The notes under the pieces: generated by a model
What the model was told of the DNA's origin: nothing
Databases searched by the model: none
The model's input: only the letters and a program-made list of their open reading frames with translations
Translations under genes and position numbers: made by a program
Shown here: in pieces, positions 58,606 to 64,000 of the stretch
Layout of the letters: each line of letters opens with the position of its first letter
How positions within the stretch are numbered: the stretch's first letter is position 1
Source of the DNA: Flavobacterium cupreum
GTDB lineage: Bacteria > Bacteroidota > Bacteroidia > Flavobacteriales > Flavobacteriaceae
Length of the DNA stretch: 64,000 nucleotides
Reading direction: 5' to 3'
Assembly: GCF_003996965.1 (NCBI RefSeq)
Contig: NZ_QWDM01000015.1
Location: forward strand, 85,284 to 149,283

Positions 58606-59226
58606 ATGATAAATCCAACTGTTATTTTACAAAATTTAAAAACTATTGGTTTGGTTCTGCTGGCTTTGGCTGCTGTTTGGTTTTATAAAGATTATAAATA
58701 CCAGCTTTCAGAAAATACCCGGCAAACAGAAAATAATTCCCAGATTAGAAAATTTGATAGTCTCAGGTTTTCGTCTCAGGTTTTATCAACTGATGAAATA
58801 AATGATCAAATCATTTATAATGATCCGGAACTAAAGAAAAAGCTGGACGCCGCCAATATAAAAATCAGCAGGATCGAAAGTTTAGTTTCCCAGACTTTGA
58901 AATATCGCGATACGACTAAAAGAGAGACCGACGTTTCCGGAATGATTGACGCAATCAAAAATAGCATTCCTAAGCAGCAATCGTGGTCAGATACAACAAA
59001 GTGTATGACTATAAAGGGAATTGCGTCATACGATGGCCAAAAACTCATAATAGAGGTGAATGATCGTCAATTTAATAATAAGTCTGATGCGGTGGCTTAT
59101 TGGGAACGCCGGCAATGGAGTTTCTTAGGAATCAAAACCCGGCTATTCGGAAAGAAACAATTTACATCAAAGGTTTTCGATGAATGCGGCGAAACCCGGA
59201 CCATGAAGATTGAGAAAAAAAAATAA
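58606..59226 (+). CDS. Spanin-like inner membrane protein
   Basis: 206 residues. One N-terminal membrane segment (about 12-27, TIGLVLLALAAVWFY) is followed by a long coiled periplasmic part (30-130) and a basic C-terminal domain. This fits an i-spanin-like protein that acts last in lysis. No separate outer lipoprotein partner is seen overlapping it. The family name is uncertain. Confidence 0.65.
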   Translation: MINPTVILQNLKTIGLVLLALAAVWFYKDYKYQLSENTRQTENNSQIRKFDSLRFSSQVLSTDEINDQIIYNDPELKKKLDAANIKISRIESLVSQTLKYRDTTKRETDVSGMIDAIKNSIPKQQSWSDTTKCMTIKGIASYDGQKLIIEVNDRQFNNKSDAVAYWERRQWSFLGIKTRLFGKKQFTSKVFDECGETRTMKIEKKK

Positions 59227-59230
59227 ATCA

Positions 59231-59258
59231 AACCGAAGTGTAAAGCTTCGGTTTTTTT
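59231..59258 (+). terminator. Terminator of the late operon
   Basis: AACCGAAG (59231-59238) pairs with CTTCGGTT (59246-59253), followed by T's. It ends the lysis genes. Confidence 0.8.
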
Positions 59259-59282
59259 GTAATGGATAAAATTTAAAAAAAT

Positions 59283-59325
59283 ATATATAACATATTTGTT
59301 ATATAACAAATATGTTATATATTTG
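59283..59325 (+). promoter_or_regulatory. hicAB promoter within a 40-bp perfect palindrome
   Basis: Bases 59283-59322 form a perfect inverted repeat with 20-base arms built on ACATATTTGTTAT. The right arm runs into the -7 box TATATTTG at 59318-59325. This is the likely HicB operator, so the antitoxin would cover the promoter and repress the pair. Confidence 0.65.
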
Positions 59326-59419
59326 TAACACAAAAATCATTAAAATAAAATCCATTAAATCCCAACTATTATGAAAAAGAGAAGTAGACGTCCGGTATTA
59401 ATCTAAAATTTAAAAAAAC

Positions 59420-59608
59420 ATGGCATCAGTTAATGAGTTGCTAAAATTGCTGAAAGAAGATGGTTGGTATTTATTTCGTAATGGAGCTAATCACGATTTG
59501 TATAGACATCCAACAAAAGAAGGTCAAATTCCTGTCCCTAGACATGGAAGTAAAGAAATGGCAAAAGGAACTTTAAACAGTATTTTGAAACAAGCAGGAC
59601 TTAGATAG
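59420..59608 (+). CDS. hicA: HicA toxin
   Basis: 62 residues with the HicA fold: DGWYLFRNGANHDLYRHP has the catalytic histidine in NHDLYRH, then IPVPRHGSKEMAKGTLNSIL. It is an mRNA interferase that cuts translated RNAs when free of HicB. The antitoxin gene follows 29 bases later. As a prophage-borne pair it may stabilise the prophage or act against other phages. Confidence 0.92.
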   Translation: MASVNELLKLLKEDGWYLFRNGANHDLYRHPTKEGQIPVPRHGSKEMAKGTLNSILKQAGLR

Positions 59609-59614
59609 TCCTGC
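59594..59614 (+). promoter_or_regulatory. Stem-loop overlapping the hicA stop
   Basis: GCAGGACT (59594-59601) pairs with AGTCCTGC (59607-59614) around a five-base loop that borders the hicA stop codon. It is followed by only a few T's, so it may be an attenuator that adjusts the toxin-to-antitoxin ratio. Confidence 0.5.
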
Positions 59615-59637
59615 CGTTTTCAATAAATCATAAAAAC

Positions 59638-60048
59638 ATGAAAAGTAAAAAGACTGATATTTCAGTTGTGATTGAGAAAACTTCAACAGGTTTTTCTGCA
59701 TTCGCAAAAGAGATTGATGGATTAACTACAGTCGGAAGTAGTATTTCCGAAATTAAAGAAAATTTCAACGAGGTCCTTCAATATCATGTAGAATATCTAC
59801 AAGAAAAAGGAGAAAGCGTTGCGATAACTGATTTTGAAATTAGTTATCAAATCGATTTGGAGCAAGTGTTCGAATATTTTAGTGTGATAAATAAATCAGC
59901 TTTTGCTGAACACTATGCAGATATAAATCAAAGTTTATTCCGACAATATACTAAAGGATTGGCAAATCTATCTAGTGATAAAATGCAAAAAATCTCTAAG
60001 GGGTTACACAAATTAGCTGATGAACTTAGCGATTTAACTTTAGTTTAA
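59638..60048 (+). CDS. hicB: HicB antitoxin
   Basis: 136 residues. The N-terminal HicB fold reads VVIEKTSTGFSAFAKEIDGLTTVGSSI. The C-terminal half is a helix-turn-helix-like tail (RQYTKGLANLSSDKMQKISKGLHKL) that would bind the palindrome upstream. It neutralises HicA and represses the operon. The order toxin first, antitoxin second is normal for hicAB. Confidence 0.9.
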   Translation: MKSKKTDISVVIEKTSTGFSAFAKEIDGLTTVGSSISEIKENFNEVLQYHVEYLQEKGESVAITDFEISYQIDLEQVFEYFSVINKSAFAEHYADINQSLFRQYTKGLANLSSDKMQKISKGLHKLADELSDLTLV

Positions 60049-60056
60049 AGTTACGG

Positions 60057-60082
60057 AAACCCCTCATATCGAGGGGTTTTTA
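60057..60082 (+). terminator. Terminator after hicB
   Basis: AAACCCCTC pairs with GAGGGGTTT around a five-base loop, followed by T's. Confidence 0.8.
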
Positions 60083-60103
60083 ATTATAAAATAATATAAA
60101 ATT

Positions 60104-60307
60104 ATGGAACCTAGAAGCATAAAAATTCATTTTAAAGAAAATATACAAATAGATTTTCCTGATGACAAAGAATTATTTAAACTTAAACTTGTGAATACAA
60201 TTAAAGAAGTTTTAAATACAATTGATATTGAAGATTTTTATGTATACGATTCTGGAAATGTACAAGAGATTATTCTTCAAATTGACAATCAAAAAAGCGA
60301 TCGCTGA
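60104..60307 (+). CDS. Small protein near the integrase
   Basis: 67 residues, acidic with beta and helical parts (FKENIQIDFPDDKELFKLKL). It is separated from hicB by a terminator, and its stop lies in the next terminator, so it is a one-gene unit. The function is unknown; an excision factor is possible by position but it has no basic patch. Confidence 0.5.
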   Translation: MEPRSIKIHFKENIQIDFPDDKELFKLKLVNTIKEVLNTIDIEDFYVYDSGNVQEIILQIDNQKSDR

Positions 60308-60320
60308 GGATCGCTTTTTT
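60291..60320. terminator. Bidirectional terminator between converging genes
   Basis: AAAAAAGCGATC (60291-60302) pairs perfectly with GATCGCTTTTTT (60309-60320). Both strands end in T-runs. It serves the small gene and the converging integrase. Confidence 0.8.
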
Positions 60321-60321
60321 A

Positions 60322-61482
60322 TTACAATGCTGGTGAATTTTCTAATATGTTTTTTCTGTTGATTTCTTTTAGATCGGTAATGTAAATCTGTGTAGTAACC
60401 TGAGAAGTATGTCCGAATAGATCCTTTAGGGCATCGATTGATACACCAGCAAGGATCATCTTATTCGCACCGTGTTTCTTCATAGCATATAAATTCATAT
60501 TAATTCCTAATCCGATTTTAACTATCCTTTCCCAGCGTTTAGTTGCGGTATCTCTTTTTAATTTAGTAGATCCTGGAATAAAATCTAATTTTGCTCCCAC
60601 ATTACCTTTGCCTTTTTGTCTAAAGCTGCCAAATAAATAATAAGTATCTGGTAGATTTATGAAATTCATCGATTTAAAAATTTCAATTAAGTGTTGATTG
60701 ATAGGTACAACTCTTTCTCTGTTGGTTTTTGTAATTTCAGGCGGAAGAGTAATTTTTGCATTATTCAGATCAACCATTCCCAAGGTAATCTTTAAAATTT
60801 CTTCCGGACGAATTCCCGTATAAAATATTGTAGAACAAAAATTCCAAAAATTACGGTGATTGTTTTGCATTTCTGTTTTAATCTTAAAAAAATCATTATC
60901 AGATGCTGGAATATTTGCGCGACTTTCGGCCACTGCTAAATTATTAATTTTGTGAGCCGGATTAGTTTGTATGATATCCCATTGAATCAATTCACTTAAA
61001 ATCGCTTTTAGATGATTTAAATGTTTATTATATGCATTGTTGGTCCATTTACGTTGTTCAGCTGCCTTTTCCATCATTAACTTAATGTGAGCTCGTTTTG
61101 TATCGCAGATTAATAAATTATTCAACGAAAGAGCTTCACTTGAATCTTTCATAAATTTTATAGTTCCACTGTACCCGGACAAAGTTTTGGGTCCAATATT
61201 TGGCTTCTTTTTTTCGATTGCAAAATCTAATGATTCAATAAAAGTTAATTTAGGATCATCAATAATCAGTTCCGGAAGAAGTGGATTCCATCCTTCTTTC
61301 AGTTTTTGATGTAGTGCGTCGCGAAGAATATTTGACTCAGCTTCTCTTTTTTTGTAATTGTTGATGTAATTGATTCCATATTTGAATCTGAAAAGTTTCT
61401 TGTCATATCTAAAATAGATAAACCAAGATTTGCTAAGGTCGTCATATTTGACAACTTTAGGAATTGTGTAGATTGATTTCAT
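60322..61482 (-). CDS. int: Phage integrase, tyrosine recombinase (YxxK variant)
   Basis: 386 residues. A SAM-like N-terminal core-binding domain (about 60-180) precedes the catalytic domain. The first arginine is in TGIRPEE. The HxxR box is YAMK (His to Tyr, Arg to Lys), as in several Bacteroidota recombinases. GH is in LFGHTSQ and the nucleophile tyrosine is in TTQIYITD. It lies leftward 127 bases from the right att core, with a candidate arm site in between. It integrates and, with a helper, excises the prophage. Confidence 0.93.
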   Translation of the reverse strand: MKSIYTIPKVVKYDDLSKSWFIYFRYDKKLFRFKYGINYINNYKKREAESNILRDALHQKLKEGWNPLLPELIIDDPKLTFIESLDFAIEKKKPNIGPKTLSGYSGTIKFMKDSSEALSLNNLLICDTKRAHIKLMMEKAAEQRKWTNNAYNKHLNHLKAILSELIQWDIIQTNPAHKINNLAVAESRANIPASDNDFFKIKTEMQNNHRNFWNFCSTIFYTGIRPEEILKITLGMVDLNNAKITLPPEITKTNRERVVPINQHLIEIFKSMNFINLPDTYYLFGSFRQKGKGNVGAKLDFIPGSTKLKRDTATKRWERIVKIGLGINMNLYAMKKHGANKMILAGVSIDALKDLFGHTSQVTTQIYITDLKEINRKNILENSPAL

Positions 61483-61545
61483 TTTAATTTTTTTTAAGAA
61501 TTAAAATGTTTGCGGGGGACATTTAATCAATCAGTAAGTGTACAC

Positions 61546-61557
61546 TATTTGTTCACT
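61546..61557. repeat. Candidate integrase arm-type site (right)
   Basis: TATTTGTTCACT matches 11 of 12 bases of the tandem 12-mer at 10663-10686. A palindrome AGTGTACACT (61537-61546) adjoins it. It lies 53 bases inside the right core. Confidence 0.45.
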
Positions 61558-61573
61558 TTTATTTTTAAAAAAA

Positions 61574-61603
61574 CGGGAAGCCTATTATTTAAAGGGCTTC
61601 CCG
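61574..61603. terminator. Hairpin next to the right attachment core
   Basis: CGGGAAGCC (61574-61582) pairs with GGCTTCCCG (61595-61603) around a twelve-base loop. The placement of a hairpin just before the att core mirrors the left end. Confidence 0.6.
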
Positions 61604-61609
61604 AATTAA

Positions 61610-61622
61610 GCGGAGAAAGAGG
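61610..61622. repeat. attR core, 13-bp direct repeat
   Basis: GCGGAGAAAGAGG, identical to 10569-10581. To the right, 61623-61859 has no gene; it holds GGGTCAC twice (61683-61689, 61695-61701) of unknown meaning. Confidence 0.65.
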
Positions 61623-61859
61623 TTCCGACTCCTTTATGTCAATCCTAGGTAATACAAGGGTTAGAATATATTATTTAAGCGAGGGTCACCTATAGGGTCA
61701 CTTAACTTACAGCGTTTTAAAAAAAACAATATCAAAGATAAGGATTTCTGTTTAAACATAAATTTTTTGATACTCGTTTTTTTTAAATATGTAAGATATA
61801 TTTTGAAAAAATTAATTGCATTAGTTTCACTGTCACTTGGAGTTTGAATATTTTTTGTT

Positions 61860-62957
61860 TTATTTACTACTGAATACTGGATTTAAAATTATAGGTTGAT
61901 TTCCGCCATCAAGCGGTTTAAGATCACTTATTGAATTAACTTTTATTATAAATTGAGCAACTGTTCCTAGAGGTTCGTACTTCATGTTGTAAGCTTGATT
62001 AGGTAGAGAGAAAAATTGTGAATCTTCAGATTTAAATGCATAAGCAGCGGTTGCAGTAAAAACTGATGCAATTGCAGCATTGCCTTCAATGTTAATCTTA
62101 GTACTTTTTGTTACTGAAAAAGTTCCGCTTTCAATAACATCATAGTTTCTCAAAACAAAAACTTCTAATTCATCATTTAAAATTTTAATTTTTGAAATTA
62201 ATTTCTTCTTTTCTGCAGTAGGTAGTTCTTCTATAGCTGTAGTAATACTTGTATTGTTTATCATTGGATAATATGTGATGCCCCATTTAATATAATTTAA
62301 ATCAGAATTAGACATTAAAGATTCAATACTGCCATATACGGGAATGCTTAATTTTAAGTTAGAAACGGTTGATTTTTCCAAAATACTTGCTTCTTCATAT
62401 TTTATTGGTGTTGAATATTTAATTTTGACCTCTTTTAGCGGAATTACGTCAGTTATTGTAACGGAGTTACCATTTTTTTTACCTATAACCAAGCTCCCTA
62501 ACTGATCTGTAATGTCGATCAGTCGTTCAAATTTAGTAATACTATCAAACTTTAGTCCTTTTGTTAAATTTAAAAACTTATTTACATTAACTTGAGATTC
62601 GTATAACTCTAGTCCAGTTAAAGTCACAACATGATTTACGTCCGAATTAGATCGTGATATCGAAATAGGTTCATAATTAAATTTAGCATTCGATTGTGAT
62701 GGATTGTATTTTATTTTAATACTACCGCCTTTGTAGCCATCTACTACAATGTTTTTTGTAGTATATTCTAATTTATCAACAGGCTTAATGATTAAGTAAG
62801 AATTGCTGCTTTTTAAACTTCCTTTATCATTATAACTGTCAATTAGAATCGTTACATCAGATTTTATATAATTTAAGATTGATAAATTTGCCTTCACTTG
62901 CCCATTGGCAGTATGAAGCACAAGGAATATTAAGGTAAAAAGAAGAAATTTTTTCAT
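61860..62957 (-). CDS. Host exported protein of unknown function
   Basis: 365 residues. A signal peptide ends near residue 19 (FLVLHTANGQ). The mature part is beta-rich with repeated ~60-residue strands (SLKSSNSYLIIKPVDKLEY) and has no cysteines that I can see. No domain is recognised. It is the first host gene right of the prophage, pointing toward it. A periplasmic or surface protein is most likely. Confidence 0.75.
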   Translation of the reverse strand: MKKFLLFTLIFLVLHTANGQVKANLSILNYIKSDVTILIDSYNDKGSLKSSNSYLIIKPVDKLEYTTKNIVVDGYKGGSIKIKYNPSQSNAKFNYEPISISRSNSDVNHVVTLTGLELYESQVNVNKFLNLTKGLKFDSITKFERLIDITDQLGSLVIGKKNGNSVTITDVIPLKEVKIKYSTPIKYEEASILEKSTVSNLKLSIPVYGSIESLMSNSDLNYIKWGITYYPMINNTSITTAIEELPTAEKKKLISKIKILNDELEVFVLRNYDVIESGTFSVTKSTKINIEGNAAIASVFTATAAYAFKSEDSQFFSLPNQAYNMKYEPLGTVAQFIIKVNSISDLKPLDGGNQPIILNPVFSSK

Positions 62958-63454
62958 ATTAAAGATTTTAAAAATTACATGGCTAAATTATTTAATTTAT
63001 ATACAATACTAGCAAGTAATAATACCTGTTTTTATTGTATTTAAAAGTTTAATAAATTAACAACGAGATTGTTATGGCGTATATTTGGATAGGTTGGGAG
63101 ATTATGTTGTGGAAGTGACTAAAATAATTTTATTAAATTTTTATCTTAAAAAAATAAAAGTCAACTATCAAATAAGAAAATCAATATTGAATTAAGTTCA
63201 ATTATAATTTTTGATATATTTTCTTATTTTCTGCTGCGATTAAAACAAAAGTATTTGTTTTGCTGATTACGATATCACCAACCACACTCCATCTTAAAAC
63301 TCGTCGGTGCATTGCGAGCAATGTTACAGTATTTTAGGTTAAAAAAAACTACTCCCTATAAACTTATTTGACCTTTTTGATAGTTAAAAGTTATCTACTA
63401 TTGCTATTAGAATATAATTTTTACTTTGATAACTTTACAAAAAAAACTAACACA
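62958..63454. other. Gene-free host stretch
   Basis: I see no gene that I can support here. An AT-rich inverted pair (AATAAGAAAAT near 63171 with ATTTTCTTATT near 63222) encloses about 40 bases. A TTACTTTG box (63421-63428), close to the Bacteroidota -7 sequence, lies 26 bases before the next gene. Confidence 0.4.
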
Positions 63455-63721
63455 ATGAATAAAACTATAAAACTCCGAGTGAAAAAAGAAATAGACAGAA
63501 GTAGTGAGTTCAAAGTATTAAAATTAAAAGGTAGTTTAATTACCAGAGGATTTACTGAAATTATTTATATTGAAGATGAAAATGAAGATTTTTATCTTAA
63601 TTCTTTTTCTACTTCTCTTGAACATAAAAAAGAAGCAGACAGTTTTATTTTAGATTACATATCAGAAAATAATTTAAGTGAGACCATTACTTTGATTAGT
63701 ACAATAAATAATAACTTCTGA
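63455..63721 (+). CDS. Small host protein of unknown function
   Basis: 88 residues from the ATG at 63455; an upstream in-frame TTG is not favoured. Basic front (KTIKLRVKKEIDRSSEF), acidic middle (EDENEDFYLNS). A promoter-like box stands 26 bases before the start. No family is recognised. Confidence 0.5.
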   Translation: MNKTIKLRVKKEIDRSSEFKVLKLKGSLITRGFTEIIYIEDENEDFYLNSFSTSLEHKKEADSFILDYISENNLSETITLISTINNNF

Positions 63722-63872
63722 TAGCAAAAAGTTAAAATAAAAAAGGAATTGTTAGTGTTCTCTACGATATTATCTAAAAAGGGGTAAAAAAAACAAATCA
63801 AGCAAATTAAAATAATAAAAAAGTTACGTAGATAGTAAACATAGTACATTTACAGCTACGATTAATTTTAGT

Positions 63873-63921
63873 CTGGATATTCTGGATAAAGTGAGCACCT
63901 AATTCTGGATAAAAGTGAGCA
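63873..63921. repeat. Tandem motifs CTGGATAAAGTGAGCA, possible insertion-sequence end
   Basis: CTGGATAAAGTGAGCAC (63882-63898) and CTGGATAAAAGTGAGCAG (63904-63921) differ by one inserted A and the last base. A shorter CTGGATA is at 63873-63879. Tandem short motifs near the tip are typical of IS21-family ends. The element itself would lie beyond the window, so this is only a possibility. Confidence 0.35.
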
Positions 63922-64000
63922 GTATAAATGAACTCAAAAAGGTGTCTAAAAAGTAGTTTAAAAGTATAAAATTATTTTACTCTATTGGTTGTTTTTCTAT

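Larger units (their letters stand above)
10569..61622. mobile_element. Complete temperate tailed-phage (siphovirus-like) prophage, about 51 kb
   Basis: The element is bounded by a 13-bp direct repeat. The integrase is at the right end, and a repressor with palindromic operators lies near the left end. In between are early recombination and replication genes, then the canonical late order: terminase, portal, scaffold, capsid, connectors, tail tube, chaperone-like genes, tape measure, baseplate, fibre, holin, endolysin, spanin. No essential gene looks broken, so it may be inducible. No sheath protein is seen, and the tape measure is long (1379 residues), which fits a long non-contractile tail. 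Confidence 0.93.

Noticed and set aside
59371..59406. 11-codon leader peptide before hicA
   Set aside because: Too short and without supporting context; kept as part of the leader.
61510..61695. 61-codon open frame across attR
   Set aside because: It spans a hairpin and the att core and has no protein-like character.
1..64000. CRISPR array
   Set aside because: No regularly spaced repeats with unique spacers were seen; the only close tandem repeats are in-frame coding repeats and short promoter or end motifs.

Overview
The window looks like chromosomal DNA of a Bacteroidota bacterium, most likely Flavobacterium or a close relative. The DNA is AT-rich. Promoters repeatedly show the Bacteroidota -7 box TAnnTTTG, sometimes with an upstream TTTG. 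Shine-Dalgarno sequences are weak or absent. The protein families (PcfJ/PcfK-like phage proteins, a YxxK integrase, an NtrC-type regulator with a GSFTDA loop) fit that phylum.

Left host region (1-10568): the end of a natural-product cluster. It holds the last part of a nonribosomal peptide synthetase (adenylation tail, carrier, thioesterase), a stand-alone type II thioesterase, an ornithine-carbamoyltransferase-like enzyme and a 4'-phosphopantetheinyl transferase that could activate the carrier domain. Next comes a divergent unit: a leftward sensor kinase/NtrC-type regulator pair and a rightward TolC-like / HlyD-like / ABC-ATPase efflux operon. A GG-N10-GG sigma-54-like promoter and an upstream palindrome lie between them, so the regulator probably drives the exporter. 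No ABC permease is visible.

Prophage (about 10569-61622, 51 kb): a complete-looking temperate, tailed (siphovirus-like) phage bounded by a 13-bp direct repeat, with candidate integrase arm sites inside each end. Leftward lysogeny genes (HTH protein, two exported proteins, S24-like repressor) face a rightward early operon across palindromic operators. The early region has small genes, a recombination module (SMC/SbcC-like ATPase, RecT, metallo-beta-lactamase-fold protein), a 90-bp tandem-repeat gene, NinB- and NinG-like proteins, a SNF2 helicase, a replication-initiator-like protein, PcfK/PcfJ, a phage sliding clamp, HNH nucleases, a DndC/PAPS-reductase-like enzyme with an ASCH neighbour, and an SPFH membrane protein. 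The late region runs terS, terL, portal, scaffold, decoration, capsid, connectors, tail tube, chaperone-like genes, tape measure, baseplate, fibre, holin, M15 endolysin and a spanin-like gene. HicAB and the leftward integrase close the element.

Right host region (61623-64000): an exported protein of unknown function, a small orphan gene, and tandem motifs at the very end that may be the edge of an insertion sequence.

Most notable observations: the phage has its own beta clamp, and three other phage proteins carry terminal clamp-binding-like peptides (QLNIF, QLSLF, QSELF). Two of these lie in the DndC-like/ASCH cluster, which suggests clamp-tethered nucleic-acid modification. Two pairs of phage promoters share motifs with identical spacing, suggesting dedicated middle and late control. 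A tRNA-Trp 3' half sits inside the packaging region like a fossil attachment site.
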